From contig VYZI01000003.1 of assembly GCA_013397695.1 (NCBI GenBank), positions 6,947,149-7,011,148 on the forward strand: a stretch of 64,000 bases of DNA, given 5' to 3'. This DNA comes from Centropus unirufus (lineage: Eukaryota > Chordata > Aves > Cuculiformes > Centropidae). This document shows positions 27,301-42,300 of the stretch, in pieces (the stretch's first letter is position 1; the number at the start of each line of letters is the position of its first letter). The notes under the pieces were generated by a model, which saw only the letters and a list, made by a program, of their open reading frames with translations, was not told the origin of the DNA and did no database searches. Made by a program: the position numbers and the translations under genes.

Positions 27301-30300
27301 CACCATTGAGAAAACTCAGGAATTTAATCGAGAAGGTGAGGTTAATCTAACAAATAACTCCAACATTTAAACTTGACCAGTTTTCCAGGTAATGTCTAAT
27401 AGCTTGGACAAGTTGGTTAGAACACAAGGGTTTTACTGTTTAAGTTAGTGCATTTGTGGCCAGCTGCTTTCACTCAATAGCTTTCCCTCTGTTTAATCTG
27501 AGTGCTTGGTTCAAGATAGCTTTTCTGGATGGCTTCACTTTGCACTGATCTTACAACTAACTCTCATTTTGTACATCACCCTTCTTTTGAAACAGTTGCA
27601 GTTACAGATGTTTGACATTGTTTGTGCTACCTCGTGGGCCAATCGGGACAAATGCTGTGAGCTTCCTGGCTTGGTAAGAAACCTTGTTCAATAGGTGTAG
27701 AATTTGCCTTGTACCTTTCCCTTTATTGAGACAAATGTTTTAATGAAATGGATGTTTAAGAGTTTTCAAGAAAGCCTGAGTATGCTTGGTTTACTTGTCC
27801 TATCGAATGTCAATGTGAGGTATATTGTAAATCACGATGGTGCTTTTGAGGCATCCGCTCAAAACTGTGTACTGTATCTTAGGTTCATAAAATTCTTAAC
27901 TTCTGAATCACAGTTTTGGACATAATTTTCTTCCTGTCCTGATCTTCCCTTAGAGAGATGAGGAAAACTGCCCTGCCCTTCCTCATTCATGTTCCTGTTC
28001 AGAAGCTAATAAGGGTCCCCTTGGACCTCCTGGACCACCGGTAAGGTTTTATTCAGGTTTGTTGTCAATTGTGCCACAAAGTCCACTGGACACCTTAATT
28101 CCAAGACGTGTGAATATACTCCCATTATGTAGCTATTAGAATAGGATTTTAGGTGTAGGAAAAGCGATAAAATTACCTTAAATTTATAGCAAAGATGCCA
28201 GTAATACTACAAAAAATCTTCTTGCCCAATGAGTTAGCCAAATTTTTAATGGTTTAATCAAGATCTGAAGCAATTAGAGTAGTCTTTAGGCCTTGAATCC
28301 TGTTACCTGCCTGTATCATTAGAAAATATATCGTAGTTAGTGCCATTTATTTTCAGTTTTTTTAATCAATGCTATCTGCCCACTGTAGCACATGTATTAA
28401 ATGTAGCTTGGAGTTTAGCTTTCAGAAATGTTTATTTGCAGTATTAGGCATTAGAAATTTGGGGTGTGACAATGCCACTTGTGTGATAAATGATGAAAGA
28501 AGACTTTTTTGTCTGAAAAGCCCGACCTGAGTACAACATTTATTGGAAAGCAGAATTGAAAGTTCTAGTTCTTCTGAGAGTTGCAAGAGTCTGAGAGGTA
28601 CCCAGAAGCGGTGAAGGGCAGAGTGGATGAAATGAGTTGTCCTTGGTGAAAACTCAATTGAAACCTCTAGCTTGCCAGTGAATGACAAAATATACACTGT
28701 TACAACTTCTACCTATAATTTCTTGTGTTTCTTTGATAGAACTCATCTAAGTGTTTACTGTGTAAATGTTAAATCAGTGTATATCTAAATTCCTTGCATA
28801 ACCCGTGGAACTAGATAGTTTTTTCTGGAAAACAATTATTTAACTTTCCTTCCAGCTCAGATTAGGATCTTAGAAAGATGGGATAGATCTCCTTTCTCTT
28901 TACTGGTGTGTAGAGCAACTCAGGTAATGGCTCACATCAGACAACTGAGATATGGATCACTAAAGACAGATAACTCAGTCTCACATCCCAAGTCTGAATT
29001 TTAGCAGTTCATAAAAGTTGTAGGCTCTGTTTGCAATGGTTTATTACTGGTTTGGTTTAATGAGAATCCAATCTGGGATGTTTGTGGACTTGGTTGTGTT
29101 TTTTTTTTCTTTTACAACTAGATTGATAACTGTGGTTGGCATTTTAGGGCTGCTTGCTAAGTGTTCAACAATACAATTAACCTGCACAGAAGACATTCAC
29201 ATAGTAGATCCTAGCAGACATTTGTCCTAGTAATAACGGAGAATTACATATTCATCAGTTCTGCAAAAACTGTTGTTCAAGCTCTAGTACAAAAACTTGA
29301 ACAGGAACTCAGGAAAAAATTCACTGTAGAGATGTATCTTGAACAAGGAAAAAGGAAACTGTTCTCCTAATTGAATGTAGATCATAAATCAAATATGGAT
29401 TAAGTTTTTAATTTCCATATAGTGGTGTCTAGCTTGTGGTTTGCAAAAAGACAATGGGATAATTCACAGAGAAATGCAACTGAAATTGAGTAGTTTGACC
29501 ACATTTCAAAGGGAAATTAAAAATGTGTAAAAATTTGAGTGGGAGGATGTGTGGTACTGTAGTTCAAAACATATACAGAAATTGCAAAAGCTTAACTTAG
29601 CACTAATATAATGCACTTCTATTTATTACGCTGAGGATTAAATGTATTTTGAGTAGCATGCTGCTATGCAAGAGGAGGCTTAAACTCAAGAAGTAAAATC
29701 CCTGCCTAGGAAAGGGATTATGTGGTTCTGAAACCCAGCCTCTTGTAAGTGATACATTTTTTGCCAGACAGTTAGATGGCATAGCTCTGGAAAAAAGTAA
29801 AAGGTCTAGGAAAAAGCAGAGCAAAAGAATAAAGTCAGCGATCATTTCCATGCCAACCAAAAGTCATGTGCTACATCTGGTCAATAGCGCTCCAACTTGT
29901 TAAAATGCCACGTGACTTTTCTGTAAGCCAAGGATTTTTCTGTTTAAGAGATCAGGACTCTACCAGGTAGCCAGTTTTAGACATTAGTCTGACAAGACTC
30001 CAAAGGCTTACATTTGTTTGAGGCAGTAACTCTGAAAATATTTTTAAGCTCTTTTAGGAAGTGGGTCATTTTGAGCAAGACAAAGTATCATTAAAGTTAA
30101 GATTATCTGACAGTTTTCACTATGGGATAGTGTTTTTGTGGCTTCATCTTTGCCAGAATTTGATCAGGCTTCCTGAAGTTCTCCATGCAAAGTAAAAGTA
30201 AGATATCACACAGACCTGATGTCTGCATTTTGAAAGGAGTGCTGCAGAACAAGAGAAAGTGAGGAAGGAGACAAGAAACATTGGAGGACTGAAGTTTGCT

Positions 30301-33300
30301 TGCAAAGAAAAGCTTTCATGAGCTTTAGTTACTAAAAAGAAATAAGTAGGTGGCAATATCATGTGATTAAGAACTAATTCTGGGCAAAAGTTCTGGCTAC
30401 TGTGAAGTTATTTAAAATAAGTGAAAAAGGTCTAACAGTAATTCTTGCTAGGAGCAGAAATCCAAGAAATGTAAAATTTGAAATTAGTCACACAAACTTA
30501 GTAGTGCTGAGAAATAACGACCAAAACAAGTTTAGGAGAAAAATAAGGGAGGCTCTTGTGATATTTTCATCTTAAATCAAGCCTTTTCTAGAACTTGTGC
30601 TTTTTCCAAGCAAAGGTTACTGGGTTCAAAACGCAGATAAGTGTACCAAACTCAGTATGAATCTCAAAGCATATGATTTAATGATTCAGCATCAGCCTAT
30701 TTTAAAATAAACGTTCTTGCTCAGTAAAAATACAATCTCTTTCTGAGGACAAAATGGGAGAAAACTATGTCGTTTTGTTTATGTTAAAAAGTTGCAGTTA
30801 TTTTGCTGAGTATTTACAGAGGAATTTTTAATCTGAGAGGGGAGCAAGAGAAGTGCAGAGGCAGAAAAAAGTGCAGAGGGAGCTACTGGGCTGGAATGCA
30901 GAAACATGAGGACCTGGAATTTGGGAACTGGCAACTGCAACACGGTTCAGTGAAGAGCGTGGGATGAGATTTTAGGGTCAGAGCTGACTGTGATGGGATG
31001 GGTTGTGGCCATAGAGCTGTGGGATGGAAGTGAGAAGATTGAAGTAGCTGAGAAAAGGAGTAGAAAACTGCTCATCATGATGGCTTAATTGAAGAGCATT
31101 AGAATTCTGATACTTTCCAATGTTTCGGTTATTTGCATTCCTATTTAAGGACTAATAGATACTACATGTGCATGTAATTTGATAAAAATATTTTTGATAA
31201 GCATTTTTCTGTCTTTAATGTAGCTGCTATTGAATTTAAAAGTGCTTATTGTAGGTTCTACAGAATGCTATTCAGTCATGGTGCCTAGATGTACAAGGTC
31301 ATTTTTGAGTACAAAGAAGGGCAGAATCCCTGTAAAGCTCATATGCCAAGAGATTAAGGAATATACTCAGATGGAACAAGAGGGAAATTGATCTCTAAAA
31401 AAAGAGAAAAAATTATTTGTATGCTTTCCTAGAGGTCAAAGCACATCCAGCATGTATATGCAAAACACATTCATGGCAACCATCCATAGATATATGCAAC
31501 TCCAATGTCTCAAACAATACTAATAAAAAGGCAACAGTTGGTCAATAAATGATTAACAGATGTAGGCATCACTGAAGAAAGCAAAAAAAAGAAAAAAAGA
31601 GAAAAGTGCGCTGAAGTGTCTTAACTAAGAGTAGCTCCAAATTAAATCATGATAAATCTAGCAGATCATTGAATTGTCCTTGCTGGAAAATATCCCCGAG
31701 TCATAGAAAATTCAGCCTTTAACAATGTGGTGAATTTGGTGAGAACAGACAGATGCGCAGGAGGCTTCAACAACTGGAAGAAAACCCGTGACCACATGTG
31801 TACATTTCCATCCCTATTGTAGCTTTCAGTGTTATTTTGATGCTTATGTGATGTGTATTCTTGGCTCTACAAAGCAGTCACATCTGTGTTTAAATCTGTT
31901 CTTGTGTATGGCCACACTTAATTAACTTTTCAGTTTAATTACTTCAGTGGAAGGATGTGGACAGGATATTCAATGATTCCTGAATGCTGATTCAGGAACA
32001 AGAAAAAACTGTTTGGCTTTTCTGGATTTTGTTCTTGTTTAAGAGTTTTGTTTTTCAGCAAGTCCTGTGCTTGTGGTTCACAGGGTGGTCCAGGTGTCAG
32101 AGGTGCCAAAGGTCATCGTGGCGATCCAGGTCCAAAGGTACTTTGTACAGCACTTTACAGTTGACAGATGCACAAGTTCTTGGTTTATCTCTGCTGCATG
32201 TAAACCTTGAAATGAATTCCAGATTGTCTCTGATGTCACTGAGGAAAAAGCACAGTGAAATGCCATTGGCATTTGGTGTCTCTCTTCAAAACAATTGCTT
32301 GTCCTCTTTTTTCATCATTTAAAAGATATAAATCCTGATGTCACAGCATGAATCTTCTTTTCTTTTGTATTTATAAAGTAACCAGACAGTTTTAAATTGA
32401 AGCCTAATGGCTTAATCAAATGTTATCCCAAATTTCAGATGTTTTTCAGTCTATTGGTATTTAATTCTTAAAACAGAAGCCGCCTTTGTCCATATGATAA
32501 GGGTTTAACTTATGTCCTGTGTTACTTTAGGGACCAGATGGACCTCGAGGTGAAATTGGTGTTCCTGGACCGCAAGGACCTCCAGGACCACAAGGACCCA
32601 GTGGACTCTCTATTCAAGGGCTTCCAGTGAGACTTCTAAAATCAATAAGGGTTCTTGCCTGTGATGCTTTGAACTGCAAGTGTCTTAGGCTAGGCTGAAA
32701 CATCTTTTGGAGTCCTAATTAAAATCTGAATTTCAACATTTTAAGTGAATCATAGATTTGTGTTTAACCTATAGTAGATGTGGGTTCAATGCCAACATTC
32801 CTGTTTGTATCAGAACTTTTAGTTAGCTGAAGAAATTTGATTGGAGGTTGAATACGATCCAGGTATTAGCATCCAAGCCTGGAGGCAAGTGCAAATACAT
32901 TACAGTGGGAGCTGTAATATGGCCTAAAACTATAGTGTTAATATTTTATCTTTTTCTGGTTGTGGCATCGCTCATCATAGATCAGTTCTGACTTGAAAGG
33001 TATCCCCAAGAAAGAACACCACATTCACTACCAAAATTAAGCAATAGTATTCACTACACTTAGAGTCTATCATCAGAGGAGATGATTAAGCCTGGAGTTT
33101 GCAATGTTGTTGTGAAATAAATCAGAATTTCAACATAAAGACACATTGGCTGAATAATGAACAGCAGCATTAATCTTGTTTCATATACAGCCTTGGTGGA
33201 TTAATACACACAAACCTTGAAAGGTAGCACACGCATACCTTTTTCTGCTAGACTTTCTTCAAGATTTACTAGAGTATAATACACTTGCTTATTTTTACCT

Positions 33301-36300
33301 TGTCTATGTGATTCTGCTTTACAATATAATGAAGACATTTGCCAAAACTGTATATACTTGATGATGCTGTCATTAGAGTATGATACCAAATACATCCATT
33401 ATCAGAATCATTATTTGATAAAGAAATTGCGTTTCTGCAAAAAATGTCTTTACAAGTAGTTTATCTGGAAAAGTATATCTTTGTTATGCATATGTACTGT
33501 AGAAACTCATCTAGTTTCCATAGAAATCCATTGGTTTCATCATCATAGGAAATACTTATGAGCTGTGAAGACAGATTCCTTTGAGGAGAAAATAAAAGAA
33601 CTACTTTTTTTTTTTTGTAAGATAATGGCTATAGTTTTGTCAGGTTATTTCTTAAGTCTTTTACAATTAGTTTTATTTGTAAATTCTTCATTTACAGTTT
33701 TGAAAATAGAGTCTGTAGGTTTGCTTGCAGCAGCAAAAATAGTCTGTTTTTTATTGGTTTCTTGGTTAAAATAAGATGAAAGGAACTATAAAAAAAAAGG
33801 AAAGTAACCATATATTTGGTTTACTATGTGTGATTCTTAATTTGCAGGGGCCACCAGGTGAAAAGGGAGAGAAAGGAGACACTGGTTTTCCTGGCCTGCA
33901 GGTATTCCCTGAGTTGTTGTTTAACCTGTCATGTACTGACTAAGTTTGAATGTTGAATTGACATCTTTGTGGATTTAGGGGACGTATTCACAGCTGCTGA
34001 GGAGTGTGTTTCTGGGGTGAATTTGAACAGAGATTTATGTCCAGACTCTAGGGTACAGTGGTGTGCAGTGACCAAATAATTCAGGGCCTGAAGAACCAGT
34101 TACTTTCTTAGCCTTGTTAAACTTGGGAACTCAATTTCTATAGACTCTGAAACTATCCACTCTTAGATTTCTGCTTACAATTACACAAAACTGTCATTTG
34201 CTTGTTTTCACTTTAAATCCATTAAATGCCCCTTGGAATAATCTATGAGGGCAGATCAGACACCTAATCTTTTGATGCCATCTTTCACCACATCAGCATC
34301 CTTAAAAGCTGTAGTAGTCACTGAATCTTAGTCACTTTGGTGTCTGCTATTTATTCTGGAGATTGCATTCCAATTTATTGCTGCTTTCCAGGATCATTTG
34401 CTTTTCCCTTTTCTGATGCTCCCCTTCTGCTGATGGTATCCTTCCAGTATTTGTTGGTTGTTACCAGCTTCCCCTCTCCTGTATATGTGCTAGGGATAGT
34501 AAATTCACGCTGCCTTTCCTCCTAGATCAGTTTTGTTAGCCCTCTGGACCTCTGAATTATGGTCCCAGACTGCTGCTCTCCATTTTTGATGAGCCAAAGG
34601 CTATTTCATCCAAACAATGGGGAACCGCTGGACATAACTTGCAATCCTGCTCAGGCAGGATTTCCCCTTTGATAAAGTTGCACTGACGTCAGACACTATG
34701 GTAACAGGCTCCATTCTAGCAGTGAGAAACAGCGGTTATACTTTTAGGTTAGGGTGCTGATGTCGTGCAGTGGAGTTACCTTGACATGACATTGGAATGA
34801 TGTAGGAAATCAAGGTCTTTTTCAGTGACACGGGAAGCCTGACTTGACCAAATTGTCAGTGGTCTTAAAAGACAATTGTAGGGAGGAGTATGAAGCCTGT
34901 GCATTTTAACAATGTGTGTTTAACCATCTCTAATTTCACAGAAATATCTTTACTGAATCTCTTGTGTGGCTCTGCCCATTATTGAATGCCCAGTTCCATT
35001 TATCAAAAACATTTATCCAAGAGCATGTCATACATTTTCACTGGAAAGTGATTTGGTTGGATTCTGTTAATTTGACCTAATCTTCTGTCCTCCCTTATAA
35101 TGCTTAGGGTGTCCCAGGAGCATCAGGTTCACCTGGAAGAGATGGAGTTCAAGGTCAAAGGGTAAGGTGAACATGTTTTGCATTTCTTTTAAGAGTTTCA
35201 GTTCCATAATGGATATTTCCCAGTGTGGTTGATTTATTGTCATTATGTTACTTGTATTCTATCATTTCTGGAGACCCATGTCTCTGCTAATCAGTGGACA
35301 GAAATAGCCTGGAAAATCCTTCCCTCTGCCAGATCAGGGTAGAGAAATATTAGATGAGTAACGAATAGCCATGAACTATATTTGTATTTGGTGCATTTTA
35401 TAGGAATAGATGTCATTAATATCCAGCACTGCCAATTAGTTTGTTTGCTTATACATTTTAAATTAGATGATGATTAAACAGTACCTATTTTGCATGCAAT
35501 CTGATGCAAGGATCTAGATTTGCTTTCTAGTTAATTAACAGAGACAACTACAAGGGAATTTCATATAGAATGTGAAGCAAAACTTGTAGAAACTGCTGAC
35601 ATAAGGGAAAGGTGAAGTGTAATATCAACATCTAATCAACCTTATTCTGCTTCTGGTAGAGCATATGAAGATACTTATAGTCAGTCTAGAGATTGGTAAC
35701 AAAATCTGCCTGTGTTCAGTTGGTCTTGTATGAAGCCTTCCCTCTCACTTAATGGTTAGCCAGACATTGGAATGTTAGCATAACACTGGATTACTCTCCA
35801 TGGGACAATTTCATTATTAAATATCACTGTTCTATTTCACTTGAATAAGATTTACAAATTCATGATCCTTTTTAGTCCAATCTTGGTCATAGCCAGGTTG
35901 AGGTGACTTGGTGCTAGACAGTATATATGTGAGTGGTATGTGCCTCCGTCCTGCATTCCTGATCATGAGTGATATTGCACATTCTGCGGCTGAGAGAGAA
36001 ATCTGTTTTCACTTTATTCTATAGCTATCTTCATATTTAGTGGTGAAGGCCCTCAGCCATGCCTCGTTATCAGCCAGTGGTTCAGAACTGATCTAGTTTT
36101 TCCACATTGAAGTAAACAGGTTGTTGCAAAGAGATGGCATTTTTGAGGAAAGCTGGTGCGGGGGGAGTAGTGCAACAAAGGCTTTTGATACAGCCTGGAA
36201 AGGTCCGCAGTGTTGCCTATCTTAAGGCAGGGCAATTACATAAATTGCCAGTTTCTATAGATGTGGTCATCAAGCTTGGTTCGTGTGTTCGTATTCTTCT

Positions 36301-39300
36301 GGTGTTAATCAAAGACGCTGGTTTAATAGCCTAGATCTCGTAAATTTAGGTCTGTTAGCCTGTTACTGATTCTGTGTGACCCTTGTGCAGTATTGTCCAG
36401 CAGCAATTATTTCTATGGCAATAAATAACTATGTTATACTAATTTTATAGTGTTGTATATCATTTGATTCCAGTAACTTATGAGAACATAAAACTGCTCT
36501 TAATGGGTAAAGATACAAACCAATGATTTTACCACAGTTTCTTTGAAGGCTAAGCACTGGAGAAAGGCCTGATTCTAAAGGACATAACCGCAGCAACAGC
36601 AAAGGGGAATTACAATATTCCTGTGAAGTAAATTGCCTTTTTGTATAATGTTCCCTTTACTGGGCTTCCTTCTGATATGCAAGATGCCAAACTTTTGCAG
36701 CTATTATACTACTTTAAGTGAGATTTTCTATGTTACTGCTGGCTTTGCCATAAGTTCCTCATTGGTATTTATTGTTCATTAAAATATTTTAATCCTAGTA
36801 CTATAAAAAACAAATGGCTAAATCACACTGATTTTAATGGGAGCTAAGCACACAACATATTTCTTGGGAAACCTCGGAGAGTTTTGCTGAACTGGAAATA
36901 ATACGATATTAGACTGAAGAAGTCCTGGAACTGAGATATTTTTTTTCCCCTTTCAGTTGCTGGTACTTGGAATAATTTCATTTATACAGCTCTTTTATTT
37001 TTTGTTTTAATTTCTAGCATTCATAATTTCTGTTCCTTTTTTTTTTTTTGTTGATATCAATTGAGAAATGGTCCTTTTTTTCCCCTCTTAATGCTTTAAC
37101 AATTGTTAAATTGTTAATAGTTAACAATTGTTAAATCTTTTATAGCATACTGAAAATACTAGAAGAGAAATATGACGATGAACAGAAGATATTCAAGAAG
37201 GCTATGTTTTAAATTACAAAGAATTAATAGTAGAATAATTTCAGACTATCAGCTCATAAATGGTACTGGTAGTCACAAGGAAGAGAGGAAATGCTAAGTT
37301 AGTATTAGTGTGTGTTATGACAGAACTACCTTATTTTGATTAAATAAGGTCTCTGTGTTCTGAGAAATGTTTCAACAAACCTGTTACATTCCTGCTGTTT
37401 TTCTGGATAAGCTTTAATTTAAAATAGCTCAGGTTGATGCAAAACGTTTTGCAAGCTACACCTTGGATCAGTACACTGAGAAAATGGTTATTAATATTTC
37501 TCTGATGGTCACAGTGGTTAATCTTGACAGGAGAAATTTTATTTTTTTTTTTCATCAGAAAAAGAAAAATAAAAAAGAGACTAGGCAGTTATGGGTCCCA
37601 GGCTGCAGGTTTCTTTAAAGCCTGTATATGAAAGTCTTTCTGGCTTGGGCACAGTAGCTTCCATTAAGGTTTTGCCAGTGTCCAGTTCTACTTGAAATGT
37701 CAAAATCAGATCTCCACAAGAATCCCAAACAAACTCCAGGCTGCTGAAATCTGAGTTTATGGTGAGGCCAGCAGCAGCCTCCACTGAGTAGAGCAGACTT
37801 GAGATTTTACAGGGATTGAGGTGGTGCCTACTCTCTCTGATGCCATTTGTATTCTGGGAAATACAGTCCCTTATAAGAAATTCTGTCATAGATACGCTAT
37901 TCTCCCATCTCTGTTTTTCATATAATTAGCAAAATATGCCCTGATTTATGTTAACCTTATTAAATAATATACATCTTGATTCTAAAACACTCTACGTTTG
38001 AGGTCACACATCGAAACCTATCCCGTCCTGTTCTTGGACTTGCAGCTCTATGGAAGAGATTCAGTGGCTCTATACAGTCACTCCTGTCCTGGATGTAACT
38101 GCACCAGAGAGAAAGCTCTGCTGTGCAATGTAATTCTCCCAGTCATCCTGGAATGAGTATCAGATTCATTCTGGACAACAGACAGCCTGAGTGACATCAT
38201 CTGTACATCCTATTGGGAGCACAAATAGGTGTCTTTGGTCTGTACCTGCATGAGAAAATAGGTATTGCCATACTCTTTCTTGAACCAAACTTCTCTTTGA
38301 CTTCATTTATAAATAGCAATTTTCACATCTACAGTAGAAGGTGATTATTTATTCTTTTTTGTGGTTAAATTTTATACAGTGCCAAGAGAAATGAATCTCA
38401 GGAGAATAGACAGAAAATGATTCTTGAGGAGCCAAGAATAAGAGTATTTCTCAGAAGAAATTGTGAAGTATATCACTCTGTTATTTCCACTCTTAGATGG
38501 GGATGGGAGAGACACACAGCATTATTTTTATTTAAAAGTTTGTGTGAATCTACACAAGATCCTAGAGGTCAATAGAAAGCTCCACATTTCTCTCCTCCTA
38601 GTTAAATTAAGCCCTTATGAGTGTCCAAGCAATTTTCATCTTCCCTTAGGACTGATCAAGAACAAATAGAGGCTTAAAATCATTGCTCTAAAAAGTGAAA
38701 TATACTTGTAAATATGAAGGTATCAGTTTTACTGAAGGTTTTACTGTTGAAAAAACAAGTCTTGCTTGCATTATCCTTTAGGGACTTCCATGCTATAAAA
38801 CTGTGAATAGCTATGATTGAATTTTTCAAAACATTGTTCACAACTAAATACTTCTTTAGGGAGTACCAGAAGCCCTGTTTTATAATTCATAATGCATTTT
38901 GAAGGTCCTTATACCTTCCTCTGTTTCCTCTAGAAACATAGGTTTTGAAGACTGAACAAACATTCCTTTGCAAGTGCGTTTACCTGAGCTAGGCTTGCAA
39001 CCTTTTCTCTGTCTATGTCTTCAAACTGCTGTGATAGAGACGCTACTAGTATCTGGATTTCAATGGCATTTAGCTATTACATTTGCTTTAGTTCTTACTG
39101 TGATAGGGGAGCTACTTTGGTCCTTGAAGCTTTGGGAACCATCTTCCTACTCTGTGAAACAGGGAAGTATTTCTTTGTCAAGTTTAAGGACATACATAGG
39201 ACATAATGGGTTGACTATGTACCTTATTTTATCATTGAAAGACCCTTCTGGTGGAATATTAAAAAATGCTTTACAGGTACATGGCACATAATATTCCCCA

Positions 39301-42300
39301 GCTGGTTTTCTAATGCCATATGACAGCAGGTTTGAATCATAGTTTCCAAATTATGTAAAGCATAAAACTGGTAGCTCATGCTATATTCATTACTAAAACT
39401 GTGTCAGAAATGAGGTTTCAGAAGAAGGTACGAAACAGATGAAAGAAGCTCTATAAGATAACTGAGGCCTAGAATGTTCTTCACTGTGTGTATCAGCATG
39501 AACACTTGCAAACTTAATCTTTCTGTCTACTCTAACCTACACAGTCAGATCTTTACACAGATATAAGAGGATATTTCTCATATTAAGCATATGTAGTAAT
39601 TAAAGAATTGTCTTGAAACCAGACTATTTAGAGACCTATGCTTTGTAGCAAGTGGATACAAAATGTGCATATTGGTGAATTCACAAGAATACTTTATTAA
39701 TAGCATATTTTCTTCTACACCTGGTCAGTCCATTTTTTTTCCCCCAATAATTTGCTTGCTTTCCAGTTTCCAAGTTATCTTTAGTTTTTGGCTCTCATTT
39801 CTGGAAGCTCTGAAGCACATCCATAATGTAAACCACATGAGCATTTCTGCTGCTTCCTGAATCAGGACTGTGGTGATAGCTAGTACATATGTACAGTATT
39901 GCTGGGCAGAGAGATAGTCTCTCAATTGCCATCTTTCAGCACTTAATCAGTGGGACTGGGAATAGTTGCAACCAGTGAGAACAGATGTAGAAGTGCGACC
40001 TGTCTTGTGGTAGAGAAATTTGACAGCATTCTTATTTACCCCACTACAACAGTGTTCTAGGTAAAATTTACTCAGAAGCAAAAATTGCGAGTACAAAGGG
40101 TTTGGCATTGCTGCTTCCTACTCAAAAAGTTCTGCGAGGCTGGCTGGATTTTTTCAAAAGTATCAGCTGTGCCATATAGGTCCTTTTCAGAAATAAACAC
40201 TCCCCAGGGCAAATAAGGGAATTTTCTTCTAAGAAATTCTTTTTCTTCTAAGAATTTTCTGCTAAGAAAAAATTCTTTTCTTCTACCATCAGTTATTAAT
40301 TTAAACAAACAAAGCAAAGAGGAAAAAAGAATTTCTAGATGAAATGGAATGGATTTATGATTTACATACAAAAAGCTGATAAAATTCCATGTCTGTCTTT
40401 TACAGGGCTTTCCTGGCAAAGACGGACCCACAGGCCCCCAAGGACCCCCTGGTCCAACGGTGAGTATTGGCCATGGAACTCATCTCTGCAAAAATCAGCA
40501 GGATTTTGGAGGACTGTAGGTCACTGCTGTCTAGGCTTCAGTGGATAGATCAAGGCCAAGGGTTCTCTTTGGAAGTCAAAATTCTCATGATGAATAGGGC
40601 TGGCAGATAGCTGCTTGTCCACTGTAATTTCTTCCCATTATTAATTAACTCAAGGAAAAAAAAAAAGTCTCCCTTAGGAATGTGAGACAGTTCCCTCAAC
40701 AGATTGATAGCTTGTTCTTAGTCAAGTAACTGTATTATATAAAGGCAGTTAGGGATCTGAACATTTGAAACAAGACTTTCTTTTGTAAGAAATTCCAGTT
40801 GGGATAGTTAGTTGAAGTGAATTGCCAAGTTTTGCTTGGTCTTGGAGGCTGGAGTTGAGTGCAAGTATTCAAATGCTCTCACAGAGTAACCAAGGAAGGC
40901 AACCAAGGCTGCATTCAGCCTTCAAAGCAAGATGCGTGCTGCCTCCAGAATCAGTCTCATCCTTCTGAGATAGGGCAACTAGGCAAAGTTAATACTTCCT
41001 TGATAGATTTAAGACTAATTTTTGGTGAAACTTCTGATGGTACTGAGTATTCTCTAAGCAATCATGGAGAATCTTGGAACAGGACAAGAAGTAATGAATT
41101 TAAACAAATTCAGGGTAGATTTAGACTGGATATAGGGAATAAATTTTTTTATGATGAGGTTAATGAAACCCTGGCGACGTTCAAGGTCAGGTTGGATGGG
41201 GCTCTGAGCTACCTGATCGAGTTAGAGACGTCTCTGCTCATGCAGGGCTGTTGGACAAGAAGACCTGTAAATGTCTCTTGCAGCCCCAAGCATTCAATGA
41301 TTTTCTGATTCTATGATTCTAATCTTGCTCTTTTTACAACGAATGCTCTGAGTCATTCCCCCTGAACACAATAGTAAAGTCACAGGATTTTGTCTTGTGG
41401 TACAGCAATCTGTGCTGTTTCAGAAAGCAAGTGACACAAGCCCATTTTTCTCAAGTGCTTTCCTCAGTGCTGCAATTTCAGTGCTTTTTCTCCTGCAATG
41501 TATACTTCTTTGTCCTCCCTCCCAGCATCTCCAGTCTATGACTTGCAGAACTGTGCACTGTCTGCTTTGTGAACTTTCTCTCCATCACAGTTTTCTCCCA
41601 TGAGGAATCGAGGATATTGTCATTACCACTAAGTATTTTCTTTCTCTTTTCCCATGTAGGGCATACCTGGTGCTCCAGGTGTTCCAGGCATTACTGGAAG
41701 CCAGGGACCACAGGGTGATGTTGGTGCTCCTGTGAGTAAAATTATTTAATATTACTATTTTTACTGTTGTGGATTAATTGGTTTCTGAACCTGGCTTTTC
41801 TATTTTACAGAACTCCTCAATATTTATAGCTTATGATCTGTTTGCAGTTAGTGGCTAAGCGATACATCATATTGTTCATTCTTTGTTCATTCTCCAAAAT
41901 GAAATTTATTTGTTGATTTTACATGCAATGTTTGGAATATAGGGATTAGAGAGCCAAAGCAAAAGATTAAAACACAGACATTGAAAACATAATAGTATGT
42001 GAGTTTGTAGTCTATGTATAATTACTTTCTCCTTTTTTCCCTATGCACTTGAAGCATCTCTTAGGAAATTAAAGCATACCATTCATTAACCAGAATATTT
42101 TACTCTAATTTTCAAACTGTGATCAGGGCTTTTTCTAGAATTATATGTATATATTATAAATTTGACCATCAGTTTCATTGAGTGGAAAATTATACCCTCT
42201 ATACTGAAAATAAGTATTTGGAAACTCTAATAATAGTCTTGTTTTTCAGATCTTATTTTCTTTAATGTAAAACCCCTGGAACACAACTGTAAAATGAGTA

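Noticed and set aside
32056..32083. Alternative acceptor TTTTTCAG upstream of the 54-nt collagen exon
   Set aside because: It has a better pyrimidine tract, but using it would add 25 nt and shift the frame; the downstream AG gives an exact 54-nt Gly-X-Y exon.
37581..37889. 102-codon minus-strand open frame in an intron
   Set aside because: No recognisable domain, no splice or promoter context; likely chance.
40859..41308. 149-codon plus-strand open frame, one of the longest single frames
   Set aside because: Its right half is CR1 LINE tail sequence and the rest has no recognisable protein; treated as repeat-derived noise.
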